Origin: Clostridium tetanomorphum
Lineage (GTDB): Bacteria; Bacillota; Clostridia; Clostridiales; Clostridiaceae
Assembly: GCF_017873215.1 (NCBI RefSeq)
Contig: NZ_JAGGKA010000006.1
Coordinates: forward strand, 124,001 to 188,000
Direction of reading: 5' to 3'
DNA: 64,000 nt
The first letter of the stretch is position 1; the number at the start of each line of letters is the position of its first letter. Under the pieces are notes generated by a model that saw only the letters and a program-made list of their open reading frames with translations, searched no databases and was not told where the DNA came from. Both the position numbers and the translations under genes were made by a program. Below, one piece after another: positions 8,505 to 18,268 of the stretch.

Positions 8505-9608
8505 CTAAATATTACTTTTTTGTCTTGAGATATTTAGTAACACACCTATAGCCGACATATTAATTACCAAAGAGGATCCGCCAGAACTTATAAAAGGAAG
8601 CGGTACTCCTGTTACAGGAATAGAACCAGTAACAACTGCTATATTTATTAATGCCTGAACTGCAATAACTGAAATAATACCTGTAGCAAGTAAGGTTCCA
8701 AAAGTATCTTTAGCTTTAACTGCAGTGACAATTCCTCTCCAAATCAATAAAGCAAAAAGAATAATTATAAATGTGCATCCAATCAATCCTAACTCTTCTC
8801 CTATTACTGCAAATATAAAATCATTATGAGGTTCCGGTATATAATAGCATTTTTGTCTAGACTGACCTAATCCTACTCCCCATATTCCTCCAGATCCCAA
8901 TGCCAAAAAAGATTGAATTAATTGATAGCCAGTCTTCTGGGGATCTACCCAAGGATTTCTATAGGAAAAAAACCTTGCTCTTCTAAATGGAACCAAAAGT
9001 ATCGCTGCAGCTCCTGCTACTATTACAGGAAGTACTACTGCAACAAGATGGTGAAACTTAGCTCCTCCCACAAATAATACAAAAAAAGTTACTGCCATAA
9101 TAACCGTTGCTATACTCAAATTCTTTTCTGCATACACCAACCCTGCATAAAAACCAGCTACTAAAAGATATGGAATTACTCCATAAGAAAAAGTTTTTAT
9201 TTTTTCTCCTTTTGCATCAATGCTTTTAGCTAAATATAATACTACAAAATATTTTGCAACTTCTGAAGGCTGAAAAGTTGCTGGTCCTAATGGTATCCAT
9301 CTTCTTGCTCCATTTCTTTCTGGAAAAATAAATACTACTAAAAGCAATATAGTTGTAATTATCATAATTAGTTTAGTATATTTTTTTAATTTATGATAAT
9401 CATAATTTATAAAAATAAACATAAAAAACACACCTATTATAGCCCACAATCCCTGTCTTTTTAAATAGTGCATACTATCCTTATATTTATAAAACGCAAA
9501 GTACGAACTAGCACTATATACCATAATTACTCCTATTGCTACTAATAGCATTATTATAGAGAACATTAAAAAATCTATGCTTCCCATTTTGTTTTGGAGT
9601 TTCTTCAT
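8505..9608 (-). CDS. spoVE: SEDS-family peptidoglycan polymerase, FtsW/SpoVE
   Basis: A polytopic SEDS glycosyltransferase of 367 residues with about ten membrane segments. Diagnostic stretches are GPATFQPSEVAKY, RNPWVDPQKTGYQL, PEPHNDFIFAVIGEELG (with the catalytic-region aspartate) and PLPFISSGGSSL. It polymerises lipid II with a partner transpeptidase, here probably the SpoVD/PBP encoded in the same cluster. Whether it acts in vegetative division (FtsW) or spore cortex (SpoVE) cannot be told from sequence; the SpoVD-type partner favours SpoVE naming. murD, which commonly separates mraY and ftsW, is absent. Confidence 0.88.
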   Translation of the reverse strand: MKKLQNKMGSIDFLMFSIIMLLVAIGVIMVYSASSYFAFYKYKDSMHYLKRQGLWAIIGVFFMFIFINYDYHKLKKYTKLIMIITTILLLVVFIFPERNGARRWIPLGPATFQPSEVAKYFVVLYLAKSIDAKGEKIKTFSYGVIPYLLVAGFYAGLVYAEKNLSIATVIMAVTFFVLFVGGAKFHHLVAVVLPVIVAGAAAILLVPFRRARFFSYRNPWVDPQKTGYQLIQSFLALGSGGIWGVGLGQSRQKCYYIPEPHNDFIFAVIGEELGLIGCTFIIILFALLIWRGIVTAVKAKDTFGTLLATGIISVIAVQALINIAVVTGSIPVTGVPLPFISSGGSSLVINMSAIGVLLNISRQKSNI

Positions 9609-9626
9609 AATTACCTCCTAAAATAA

Positions 9627-10589
9627 TTATTTAAAAGATAAAAAAGCAATCATACATAAAATAACTGTTACTATGGAAAATATTGATACAATTTTTGTCT
9701 CATGCCATCCACAAAGTTCAAAATGATGATGTAAAGGACTCATTTTAAATATCCTTTTTCCGGTTAATTTAAAGGAAGCTACCTGCAATATTACAGATAA
9801 TGTTTCCATAACATATATACCTCCTACTATTATAACCAAAAGTGGTAATTTTAATATCATTGCTACAGCAGCTACAGCCCCACCTAAAGCTAAAGATCCT
9901 GTGTCTCCCATAAAAATTTGAGCAGGAAATGCATTATATTTTAAGAACCCTAAAAGTGACCCTGCAAGCACTGCGCAAAATATTGATAAAGTGTAATGTC
10001 CCATGTTAAAACTTACTATTACAAAAAATGTCATAACTAATATAGTAATAGAAGTAGCCAATCCATCTAATCCATCAGTTAAATTCACCGCATTAGTAGT
10101 GGCTGTAAAATATATTATTATACAAGGTATATAAAACATTCCTAAATCAAAGGACATTCCACTAAAAGGTATTATAATTGAGGTTCCTATATCTGAATTG
10201 TTTGCTGCATAATATGCAAAGGCAAAAGATACAACAAGTAATAAAATCATCTTTTGATAAGCTCTTAATCCCAAATTTTTCTTATGTACTATCTTTAAAA
10301 AATCATCAATAAATCCTATAAAACCAAAAGCGATAAATGCATAAAGTGCAAACATAGCTTCATCACTAGGTTTTTTTACTAGTATTATCATAGATACTAT
10401 AGATGCAATTATAAATATAATTCCTCCCATAGTTGGAGTTCCTGCCTTTTTTTGATGACTTTTAGGGCCTTCCTCCCTAATACTTTGACCAAACTTCAAT
10501 TTATGAAGTAATGGTATTAATATAGGTCCTATTACTATTGCTAAAAAAAATGCTACAAGTACTGAATATATTATTTTACTATTATTCAT
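9627..10589 (-). CDS. mraY: Phospho-N-acetylmuramoyl-pentapeptide transferase MraY
   Basis: MraY transfers phospho-MurNAc-pentapeptide to undecaprenyl phosphate, making lipid I at the membrane. The 320-residue protein has ten predicted membrane segments and family motifs [42 protein letters not shown] and [13 protein letters not shown]. It lies between murF and ftsW, 43 bases after murF. Confidence 0.96.
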   Translation of the reverse strand: MNNSKIIYSVLVAFFLAIVIGPILIPLLHKLKFGQSIREEGPKSHQKKAGTPTMGGIIFIIASIVSMIILVKKPSDEAMFALYAFIAFGFIGFIDDFLKIVHKKNLGLRAYQKMILLLVVSFAFAYYAANNSDIGTSIIIPFSGMSFDLGMFYIPCIIIYFTATTNAVNLTDGLDGLATSITILVMTFFVIVSFNMGHYTLSIFCAVLAGSLLGFLKYNAFPAQIFMGDTGSLALGGAVAAVAMILKLPLLVIIVGGIYVMETLSVILQVASFKLTGKRIFKMSPLHHHFELCGWHETKIVSIFSIVTVILCMIAFLSFK

Positions 10590-10632
10590 TATATAATGCT
10601 CTTAAAATAGAGCATATTCACCTCCTTAAGCC

Positions 10633-12036
10633 CTAGTTATTCTTTAGTTTCTCTACCATTTTTTCAAATTTCATAGCTCTAGATGCTTTAAATAATACCA
10701 CATCCTCTTTTTCTAAATAAGATAGTAGAAAATCTATTACTTCATCATAATTATCTAACTTTAAATATTGTTTTTCAGAATTTTGTATAGATTTTTCAAC
10801 ATGACTATCTTCAAATCCTTCTATAAATGCTTTATCAAATTCTCCTAAAGCTATAAGTAAGTCTACTCCATTTTCTTTAGCATAGCTTCCTACTTCTTTA
10901 TGAGCTCTATAAGCTTCTTTGCCAAGTTCTTTCATAGTTCCTAGAACTGCCACCTTCTTTTTACCATTAATCCCAATTAACACATCTATAGCAGCCTTCA
11001 TAGAATCTGGACTAGCATTATAACAATCATTAACTATAGTAAAGCTATCATTCTTTATTATATCTAATCTCATAGCGGTAGTTTGTAAATTTTTCAATCC
11101 TTCTTTTATTTCTTTAAAACTCATATTTAAATTTCTTCCACAAGCTATGGCTAAAAGGGCATTCCATATATTGTGCTTTCCAGGAAGATTTATGTATATT
11201 TCTTCTTCTTCTTTAGTTGTTTCTTCTATTACTTTAAAACTTAAATCACTTTCATTCAATACTATATCATATGCATAAAAATCCCATTTATTTTCAAATC
11301 CTGTTTTAATTATCTTAATTTTATTGTTTTTTAAAGCTCCTAACAAGTCATTATCTCCATTTACTATTAACACATTTTTTTCTTTAAAAAAGTCTGTAAT
11401 CTCAAGTTTTGCTTTTAATATATTTTCTCGTGTTTTTAAGTTTTCTATATGAGAAATTCCAATATTAGTTATAATAGCTATATCCGGATTTGCTACCTCT
11501 GCCATTCTATGTATTTCTTGTAAATTGCTCATTCCCATTTCTAAAACTGCTATTTCATAACTTTTATCCAATCTAAATATCATAAGAGGTAATCCTATTT
11601 CATTATTGAAGTTTCCTTCAGTTTTAAATACTTTATATTTGCCACTTAAAACTGATGCTGTTAAATCTTTAGTGGATGTTTTTCCTGTGGAACCAGTAAT
11701 TCCGATAACTTTAATATTTAATTTACTTCTATAATATTTGGCTAAATCTAAAAGGGCTTTCCTTGTATCTTTAACTTTAATTATTGATGTATGTTTTTGT
11801 ATTTCTTCTCTAGTAAATAAAACCTCATCTATTATGCAAATTAACGCACCTTTTTCACTTGCTTGTTTCATATAAGCATTTCCATTAAAATTTTCACCTT
11901 TTAATGCAATAAATATATTTTTTTTCTCTATTTTTCGGGTATCTGTGGAAACTCCATCATAATCAAATCTATCTCCTTTTACTAATACTTCCCCTTCTAT
12001 TGCTTTAACAATTTCATCAAAACCTAAATATTCCAA
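10633..12036 (-). CDS. murF: UDP-N-acetylmuramoyl-tripeptide--D-alanyl-D-alanine ligase
   Basis: MurF adds D-Ala-D-Ala to the UDP-MurNAc-tripeptide using ATP. The P-loop IGITGSTGKTSTKD lies near residue 112, followed by the central-domain VLEMGMSNLQEIHRM and NIGISHIENL, and the C-terminal-domain VNDCYNASPDSMKAA and VLGTMKELG. Its 467-residue length is normal. It starts 15 bases after murE. Confidence 0.95.
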   Translation of the reverse strand: MEYLGFDEIVKAIEGEVLVKGDRFDYDGVSTDTRKIEKKNIFIALKGENFNGNAYMKQASEKGALICIIDEVLFTREEIQKHTSIIKVKDTRKALLDLAKYYRSKLNIKVIGITGSTGKTSTKDLTASVLSGKYKVFKTEGNFNNEIGLPLMIFRLDKSYEIAVLEMGMSNLQEIHRMAEVANPDIAIITNIGISHIENLKTRENILKAKLEITDFFKEKNVLIVNGDNDLLGALKNNKIKIIKTGFENKWDFYAYDIVLNESDLSFKVIEETTKEEEEIYINLPGKHNIWNALLAIACGRNLNMSFKEIKEGLKNLQTTAMRLDIIKNDSFTIVNDCYNASPDSMKAAIDVLIGINGKKKVAVLGTMKELGKEAYRAHKEVGSYAKENGVDLLIALGEFDKAFIEGFEDSHVEKSIQNSEKQYLKLDNYDEVIDFLLSYLEKEDVVLFKASRAMKFEKMVEKLKNN

Positions 12037-12051
12037 GTGAAAAACTCCTTT

Positions 12052-13500
12052 CTAATATAATTCTTCAACTATTTCTTTAATTATTTCCCTTTCATCAAAA
12101 TGTATAGTTTTATCTTTTAATATTTGATAATCTTCATGACCTTTACCAGCTACTACTATTACATCATCTTTTCTTGCAATCTCCATAGCTTTTTTAATTG
12201 CCTGTCTTCTATTCTCTACAACTATATAATTATCCTTTTTTATGCCATCTTTTATATCTTTTATTATATCTAAAGGTTCTTCACTTCTTGGATTGTCTGA
12301 AGTTATAATAGCTAAGTCACTAAGTTCTGTTCCTATCTTGCCCATAATAGGTCTTTTAGTTTTATCTCTGTCTCCCCCACATCCAAATACACTAATTAAT
12401 CTTCCTTTAGTAAATTCTCTTCCAGTTTTTAATATATTCTCTAATCCATCAGGTGTATGAGCATAATCTACTATTACTTCATATCCTAAATTATAATCCT
12501 TAGTTACTATTTCACATCTACCAGGTACTCCACTCATACTCTCTAATCCACTCTTTACAGAATTAATATCTATCCCTTCATTTAAACATGCAAGTATACT
12601 TCCCAATGCATTTAAAATATTATATCTTCCCGGTATGTGTATATTAATGTCTATGCTTTTTCCTTCATATTCTATGTTAAATTTTACTCCTCTAGCACTC
12701 ATTTGTATATTTTCAGCTTTCAAATTTGATTTCTCTTCTATAGAATAAGTTGACTTACTTCCAGGTATATCATCATATACTCTCTTACCATACTTATCAT
12801 CTATATTTATTATTGAATTTTTACTATTCTTAAATAATAATAGCTTTGATTTATAATAGTTTTCAAAAGTTTTATGAAAATCTAAATGATCCTGAGTTAA
12901 ATTTGTAAATACAGCTTGTGAAAAGTTTATACCATAAACTCTATCTAAATAAAGGGAATGAGATGAAACTTCCATAACACAATAATCTACATTTTCTTCT
13001 ACCATATCTTTAAAAAGTCTATGTATCTCCAAGGACTCTGGAGTGGTTCTATCTGCATGGATTTTTCTATTGCCAATATAATTAACAATTGTCCCTAAAA
13101 GTCCTACTTTAAATCCAGCTTTTTCTAATATTGACTTAATCATAAAAGTTGAAGTAGTTTTACCATTAGTTCCTGTAACTCCAATAATCTTTAATTTGTC
13201 TTTAGGATTTCCATAAAAATTTGATGCAACTTCAGCCATAGCTTTTCTGCTATCCTGAACCTTTATTACTGTACATTTAGGTAAATCTTCTATATATTTA
13301 TCACAAACCACTACTTTAGCTCCATTTTTATAAGCTATAGGTATATATTTATGTCCATCTGTACTATATCCCTGTATAGCAAAAAACATATCTCCTATTT
13401 CAATTTTTCTAGAATCATATTGAATATTATTTATTTCAATGTCATCTGTTCCATTTAAAATATCATAATTCAAACCTTTTAATATTTCTTTTAATTTCAT
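12052..13500 (-). CDS. murE: UDP-N-acetylmuramoyl-L-alanyl-D-glutamate--2,6-diaminopimelate ligase
   Basis: MurE adds the third residue of the stem peptide. The P-loop [15 protein letters not shown] lies near residue 109, and [14 protein letters not shown] and [16 protein letters not shown] are family signatures. [10 protein letters not shown] carries the DNPR motif associated with selection of meso-diaminopimelate over lysine, so the wall is predicted to be the meso-DAP type. It lies between spoVD and murF. Confidence 0.95.
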   Translation of the reverse strand: MKLKEILKGLNYDILNGTDDIEINNIQYDSRKIEIGDMFFAIQGYSTDGHKYIPIAYKNGAKVVVCDKYIEDLPKCTVIKVQDSRKAMAEVASNFYGNPKDKLKIIGVTGTNGKTTSTFMIKSILEKAGFKVGLLGTIVNYIGNRKIHADRTTPESLEIHRLFKDMVEENVDYCVMEVSSHSLYLDRVYGINFSQAVFTNLTQDHLDFHKTFENYYKSKLLLFKNSKNSIINIDDKYGKRVYDDIPGSKSTYSIEEKSNLKAENIQMSARGVKFNIEYEGKSIDINIHIPGRYNILNALGSILACLNEGIDINSVKSGLESMSGVPGRCEIVTKDYNLGYEVIVDYAHTPDGLENILKTGREFTKGRLISVFGCGGDRDKTKRPIMGKIGTELSDLAIITSDNPRSEEPLDIIKDIKDGIKKDNYIVVENRRQAIKKAMEIARKDDVIVVAGKGHEDYQILKDKTIHFDEREIIKEIVEELY

Positions 13501-13554
13501 AATTACACCTCTCTTATAGATTAGTTAATAATTAATTACCATTTTAACAGTACA

Positions 13555-13581
13555 ACAGTGAACGGCTTAGCCGTTCACTGT
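13555..13581. other. Strong hairpin after spoVD
   Basis: Twelve-base perfect arms ACAGTGAACGGC and GCCGTTCACTGT flank a three-base loop, four bases past the spoVD stop. Neither side has a clean T tract, so it may attenuate, or stabilise a processed mRNA end between spoVD and murE. Confidence 0.6.
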
Positions 13582-13585
13582 AAAT

Positions 13586-15772
13586 TTAGTCTCCTACTTG
13601 TTCCAGTTTTACATTTACAATAGTACCTTTTGGCACTTCTTCCCCTTCTTTTATGTTTTGGTCATAAATAAGGCCATTTCCACTATAATCTATTCTTAAT
13701 CCAATGCTATTCAATAGTTCCGATGCTCTTTCTAAACTATATCCTTTTACACTAGGAACTACTACTACTTTATTATAATTAGATGTACTTCCTGTGTAAA
13801 GAACTATTTTACTACCTTCTTTTACAGTATAACCAGGTTTAGGATTCATGTCTACTATATACTCACCACTGGAATCAATTTTATAATCTAAATTTTTCTC
13901 TTTTAGTATCTTTAAAGCTTCACCTTTTTTCTTTCCTCTAATTTCTGGTATTATTATATCTTTTTTTAAACTTTCAGCTATTTCCTCTGAAGAAGCATCA
14001 GATTTAAAAGATAAATAATTAAAAATATCATTTAACACCTGTTGAGCTACTGGCGCTGATATTTGCCCAGCATAGTAATTAGATGGGTCAGGTTCATCTA
14101 TGGATACAAGTAAAGTTATTCTTGGTTTATCTATTGGTGCCATAGCTGCAAAAGAAGAAATATATTTTCCTTCACCATATCTTCCATTGACAACTTTTTG
14201 AGCGGTACCAGTTTTCCCTCCTATATGATAACCTTCTATAAAAGCTTTCTTACCTCCACCTTCGGATACTACTCTTTCAAGGTAAGTTCTCAAAGTAGCA
14301 GCTACTTTTGGATCCAGTACTTCTTTTTCTCCATAATTATCAAACTTTTTGTCTGTTATTTCTTTATTATTCTCTTCATCATAGTGAGCTACTTCTTTTA
14401 ATACATGAGGTCTTATCCATTTGCCGCCATTTGCTACTGAATTAAAAGCTGCTAAATATTGTACAGGTGATACTGTATTAGCCTGCCCAAAAGAAATAGT
14501 AGCAAGGTCTACATCTGACATGGCTTGTGGTTTCTTTATTATACCTTTTGCTTCTCCTGGTAAATCCACACCTGTTTTTTGTCCAAATCCAAATTTTTGT
14601 ATGTAGCTATAAAGTTTTTCCTTTCCTAACTTTTTACCTACTTCTGCAAAACCTACATTACATGAATTCTTAATTATATCAGGAAAAGTTTGTATGCCAT
14701 GTCCTGTTCTTTTAGCACAATGTATAGTTCTTTTTCCTATAGTTATAGAACCAGTACAATTAAATTTGTCATTTTCTGATACCACATTCTCTGCCATAGC
14801 TGATGCTGCAGTTATTACTTTAAATATAGAACCTGGCTCAAATGTATCATTTACTGCTCTATTTCTCCAAGCTGCCTGAAGTTCATCGGAAGTTTTACCT
14901 TCTATCCAAGGATCATTAGGATTATAATCTGGTTTGTTTACAAGAGCTAATATTTCTCCATTATTAGGATCCATAGCTATTATAGAAACAGCTTTTGCTT
15001 TATTGTCACTTAAAGCCTGAGTTGCAGCTTTCTCACAAAAATGCTGTATCATCTCATCTATAGTTAATATCACATCTTTTCCATCCTGTGGTTTAGTAAA
15101 TTCAGAAATTATATAAGGAAGTTCCCTGGACCTAGTATTATCCATTTCTGCTATTCTTTTTCCAGGTTCTCCAGATAATATTTTATCATACTGCATTTCT
15201 ACTCCTGTAAGTCCTTTTCCATCTGAATTAGTATGTCCTAGTACATGGGCTAAAAAATTATTGTTAGGATAATATCTCTTAGTATCAGCAGATACTATAA
15301 CACCTCTTATTTTTAATTTATTAACTTTATCAGCCATAGGCTTCTCTATTCTTCTCTTTAAAGTAGCAGAACCATAGGGAAGTCCATTTGGAAATTTTTT
15401 GTTTATTATTTTTTTAACATCTTCTACATCCATTTCTAAAGCTTCTGAAAGCTTTGATGCTACAGTATCCACAGACATCTTCTTATCTTCCATGGTATGT
15501 CTTAAAGTATTTAAATCTAAATCCACTCTATATACATTAGCACTTAAGGCTAATTCATTTTCATTTCTATCTAATATTCTGCCCCTCTTAGCAGATATTT
15601 TAACTTCGCTTGTCCATTGTTCTATAGCATCTTTTTCATACTCAGGAGATTTTTTAATCATTATATAACTAAGTCTTCCTACGAGACAAGTAAATAAAAA
15701 TATAAGCCCTAAAAGAATTATAAACATCCTCTTCTTTATAAGAACCTTGTCTCTATATGCTTCTTTACTCAA
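13586..15772 (-). CDS. spoVD: SpoVD/FtsI-type penicillin-binding protein with PASTA domains
   Basis: A class B transpeptidase of 728 residues: short cytoplasmic start, membrane anchor at about 15-37, a dimerisation domain from RGRILDRNENELALS, then the transpeptidase domain with the active serine in GSIFKVITAAS (about residue 316), KNSCN and GGKTGTAQ. Two PASTA repeats follow at about 600-728 (IIPEIRGKKKGEALKILKE and VVVPSVKGYSLERASELL). It cross-links glycan made by a SEDS partner, probably the spoVE product. PASTA tails are typical of SpoVD; assignment to division or sporulation is not certain. Confidence 0.9.
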   Translation of the reverse strand: MSKEAYRDKVLIKKRMFIILLGLIFLFTCLVGRLSYIMIKKSPEYEKDAIEQWTSEVKISAKRGRILDRNENELALSANVYRVDLDLNTLRHTMEDKKMSVDTVASKLSEALEMDVEDVKKIINKKFPNGLPYGSATLKRRIEKPMADKVNKLKIRGVIVSADTKRYYPNNNFLAHVLGHTNSDGKGLTGVEMQYDKILSGEPGKRIAEMDNTRSRELPYIISEFTKPQDGKDVILTIDEMIQHFCEKAATQALSDNKAKAVSIIAMDPNNGEILALVNKPDYNPNDPWIEGKTSDELQAAWRNRAVNDTFEPGSIFKVITAASAMAENVVSENDKFNCTGSITIGKRTIHCAKRTGHGIQTFPDIIKNSCNVGFAEVGKKLGKEKLYSYIQKFGFGQKTGVDLPGEAKGIIKKPQAMSDVDLATISFGQANTVSPVQYLAAFNSVANGGKWIRPHVLKEVAHYDEENNKEITDKKFDNYGEKEVLDPKVAATLRTYLERVVSEGGGKKAFIEGYHIGGKTGTAQKVVNGRYGEGKYISSFAAMAPIDKPRITLLVSIDEPDPSNYYAGQISAPVAQQVLNDIFNYLSFKSDASSEEIAESLKKDIIIPEIRGKKKGEALKILKEKNLDYKIDSSGEYIVDMNPKPGYTVKEGSKIVLYTGSTSNYNKVVVVPSVKGYSLERASELLNSIGLRIDYSGNGLIYDQNIKEGEEVPKGTIVNVKLEQVGD

Positions 15773-15787
15773 ACTTTTATACCTCCG

Positions 15788-16288
15788 CTAAAATAACTTG
15801 CTTAAAAATTTTTTCAATTCACTTTCCTTATTCTTGTTATCAGACTTATTTTTATCTTCATATTTAAATATCTCTTTATCCATATCACAATAAAACACAT
15901 CTCCTTTAGTAGGATTAACCATTTTTAATTTATTTTTAGCAAATTCTTCTATATATTGAATATTGCTATATTTTACTAAATCAACTTTTAAATTTTCGTT
16001 CTCCTTATTTAAAAGGGTCATGTTGTGATTTATGTTATTTAGTTCTTTTTGTAAATCATATATTATACTGTATCTAGCTACTAAGGTAATTCCAACTATA
16101 AAAAGAATAGAAATATTCCGTATAGTTTTTAATTTATTTTTAGTTCTTTTAATCTTTAATTTCTTTGCTTTATTTCTTTTAACTTCATTATCCTTTTTTT
16201 CATTTTCCTTTGGTTCAAACTCCGGAGCAAGGACAGTATTTCCTTTAATATAATAGTTGTCTTTACCTGTTATTATCACTTTATTCAC
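15788..16288 (-). CDS. ftsL: FtsL-like cell division protein
   Basis: A 166-residue bitopic protein: a basic N-terminal cytoplasmic stretch rich in Lys (about 35-58), one membrane helix (ISILFIVGITLVARYSII), and a leucine-heptad coiled coil (LQKELNNINHNMTLLNKENENL). Size, topology and place between rsmH and spoVD fit FtsL, which pairs with DivIC and FtsQ. The primary sequence is poorly conserved, so the name depends mainly on position. The C-terminal tail is unusually Lys/Glu rich. Confidence 0.8.
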   Translation of the reverse strand: MNKVIITGKDNYYIKGNTVLAPEFEPKENEKKDNEVKRNKAKKLKIKRTKNKLKTIRNISILFIVGITLVARYSIIYDLQKELNNINHNMTLLNKENENLKVDLVKYSNIQYIEEFAKNKLKMVNPTKGDVFYCDMDKEIFKYEDKNKSDNKNKESELKKFLSKLF

Positions 16289-16313
16289 TCCCCTTCATAA
16301 TTAGAACATCAAG

Positions 16314-17246
16314 TTATAATTTTTCACCGATTCTTAACTTCGCACTTCTACTTCTTGAATTAAATTCTATTTCTTCTTTTGTAGGTTCTATAGCTTTTTT
16401 TGTAATTACCTTTAAACTAGGCTTCTTACCACAAACACAAATTGGGAAATCCTTAGGACATACACAAGGATCTTGAAGTTCTTTAAATTTAAGCTTTATA
16501 ATTCTATCCTCCAATGAATGGAAGGTTATTATTCCAATTCTTCCTCCACTGTTCAAACAATTAACTCCATCTTCTACAGCTTTATTTAATATCTCCAATT
16601 CCTTATTCACTTCAATTCTTATGGCTTGAAAAGTTCTTTTAGCGGGATGTGGTCCTTCTCTTCTAAACCTAGCTGGAATTGCATTTTTTATTATTTGAGC
16701 CAACTCTCCTGTGGTCTTTATTGCTTCTTTGTTTCTACTTTCTATTATGAATTTAGCTATTCTTTTAGCAAAGTTATCTTCTCCATACTCTCTTATAATC
16801 TTTGTTAATTCTTCTTCACTATATCCATTTACTACCTCATAAGCAGATAAGCTATTTCTTCTATCCATCCTCATGTCTAAAGGTGCATCTTGCATATAAC
16901 TAAATCCTCTTTCACCTTTATCCAATTGATAAGAAGAGACTCCTAAGTCTGCTAATATTCCGTCGACTTTTTCTATATTTAAATCTTTCAATATTCTTTC
17001 TATATTGTAAAAGTTATCATGTACATATGTTACATTATCATAATCTTTTAATCTTTCTCTTGCGGCTTTTAACGCGTCTTCATCTTGGTCAATGCCTATT
17101 AGCTTTCCTTCTTTTGATAATAATTTCAATATTTCTGATGAATGTCCTGCTCCACCTAAAGTACAGTCCACATATATACCATTTTCCTTAATATTCAATC
17201 CTTCTATTGTTTCTCTTAGTAAAACCGATACATGTTTAAATTCCAT
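16314..17246 (-). CDS. rsmH: 16S rRNA (cytosine-1402 N4)-methyltransferase
   Basis: RsmH (MraW) methylates C1402 of 16S rRNA using SAM. The 310-residue protein shows [13 protein letters not shown] at the start, [12 protein letters not shown] as the SAM loop near residue 27, [15 protein letters not shown] near residue 101, and [10 protein letters not shown] plus RSRSAKLRI near the end. It follows mraZ in the standard dcw order. Confidence 0.95.
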   Translation of the reverse strand: MEFKHVSVLLRETIEGLNIKENGIYVDCTLGGAGHSSEILKLLSKEGKLIGIDQDEDALKAARERLKDYDNVTYVHDNFYNIERILKDLNIEKVDGILADLGVSSYQLDKGERGFSYMQDAPLDMRMDRRNSLSAYEVVNGYSEEELTKIIREYGEDNFAKRIAKFIIESRNKEAIKTTGELAQIIKNAIPARFRREGPHPAKRTFQAIRIEVNKELEILNKAVEDGVNCLNSGGRIGIITFHSLEDRIIKLKFKELQDPCVCPKDFPICVCGKKPSLKVITKKAIEPTKEEIEFNSRSRSAKLRIGEKL

Positions 17247-17310
17247 ATTCTTTTCTCCATTCTTTTAACTAACAAATATATTACTTGCTTTTTATTATTT
17301 ACTACTTAAC

Positions 17311-17739
17311 TTAAATTCCTAACTCACTCATTTTTTCTGCAATTTGTTCAAAATCTATATTAGATTCATTGTATTCTTCCCATTTTTCTTTACTCCAAAT
17401 TTCAATTCTGTTAGATACACCTATACTTACTATTTCCTTTTTTATATGCGCATATTCTAATAGACTCTGAGGTATTAAAGCTCTTCCTTGTTTATCTACT
17501 GTAATTTCATTAGCCCCAGAGAAAAAAAATCTGACAAAGGCTCTAGCATCTCTGCTAGTTAATGGAAGCTTTTTAAGTTTTTCTTCTAAAATAGTCCACT
17601 CACTTAAGGGGTATGTATATAAACATCCATCTAGTCCTTTAGTCAAAATAAACTTTTCACTTAATTCTTCTCTAAACTTAGATGGTATAATCATTCTATT
17701 CTTAGCATCTATTGCATGGGCGTACTCACCTATAAACAT
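17311..17739 (-). CDS. mraZ: Transcriptional regulator MraZ
   Basis: A 142-residue protein with two SpoVT/AbrB-like DNA-binding folds, each carrying the family core: [16 protein letters not shown] near residue 11 and [16 protein letters not shown] near residue 82. MraZ forms rings that bind repeats in front of its own operon and controls dcw transcription. Matching repeats lie directly upstream at 17763-17793. It is the first gene of the cluster. Confidence 0.95.
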   Translation of the reverse strand: MFIGEYAHAIDAKNRMIIPSKFREELSEKFILTKGLDGCLYTYPLSEWTILEEKLKKLPLTSRDARAFVRFFFSGANEITVDKQGRALIPQSLLEYAHIKKEIVSIGVSNRIEIWSKEKWEEYNESNIDFEQIAEKMSELGI

Positions 17740-17760
17740 TTTTGCACCCCTAATTTCTAT

Positions 17761-17796
17761 TTCACTCCACTTTAAACCACTTTAAACCACTAACTT
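17761..17796 (-). promoter_or_regulatory. MraZ-box repeats upstream of mraZ
   Basis: On the minus strand the unit GTGG recurs three times at exact 10-base steps (GTGGTTTAAA twice, then GTGGAGTGAAA). MraZ is known to bind direct repeats with about one helical turn spacing, with TGGGN in E. coli and AAAGTG-like units in mollicutes. The position, 20-50 bases before the mraZ ATG, fits autoregulation. Confidence 0.7.
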
Positions 17797-18032
17797 TACT
17801 ATTCTATAATAAACTAAAAATTCCTTCTTTAAAAGAGTTTTTTAATAAAAAATTTAAGAGCATTAAATTTTATTATTCGATTTTTATTTATCTAATACTA
17901 CTTTCCATTTTTATGAAATTAAATAGTTCATTTATAAATACAATAAACTATTTTTTTACTACAAAAATTTTAATATTAAATTTATAAATGAAAATACTAT
18001 TATTAATATCTTTAATATTAGGAGGTTAATTT
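17797..18032. other. Divergent AT-rich intergenic region
   Basis: This very AT-rich stretch separates minus-strand mraZ from the plus-strand small gene. It should hold promoters for both, but no -35/-10 pair stands out. Nothing else is seen. Confidence 0.4.
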
Positions 18033-18170
18033 ATGTTTATAAATAATAAAATGATTAAACGTCATAGATTTAGATGTTTAAGCAATGGTGAAAAAATGTG
18101 TATAGCAGGAATGATAGTAATGAGCTACATGAAAGGTATATTGCTTGGTATGTATTTAAATGAAAAATAG
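18033..18170 (+). CDS. 45-residue hypothetical protein
   Basis: An ATG preceded by TTAGGAGGTTAA opens 45 codons to a TAG. The product begins MFINNKMIKRHRFRC, then has CLSNGEKMCIAGMIVMSYMKG and a hydrophobic end LLGMYLNEK. It is basic at the N-terminus with a short apolar segment at about 22-43, possibly membrane-associated. A near-perfect ribosome-binding site and a following terminator support a real gene. I recognise no family. Confidence 0.65.
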   Translation: MFINNKMIKRHRFRCLSNGEKMCIAGMIVMSYMKGILLGMYLNEK

Positions 18171-18191
18171 CCTTACTTTACTGTCAATTAA

Positions 18192-18237
18192 AATAGCACT
18201 TCTAGAACTGTGTTAAAAAGTTTCTAGAAGTGCTATT
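18192..18237. terminator. Bidirectional terminator
   Basis: Sixteen-base arms AATAGCACTTCTAGAA and TTCTAGAAGTGCTATT flank a 14-base loop. The plus side continues into GTTATTTTATT and the minus side into TTTAATT, so it can end both the small plus-strand gene and the minus-strand aminotransferase. Confidence 0.8.
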
Positions 18238-18268
18238 GTTATTTTATTAATTTTCTTTGACGATTTAG

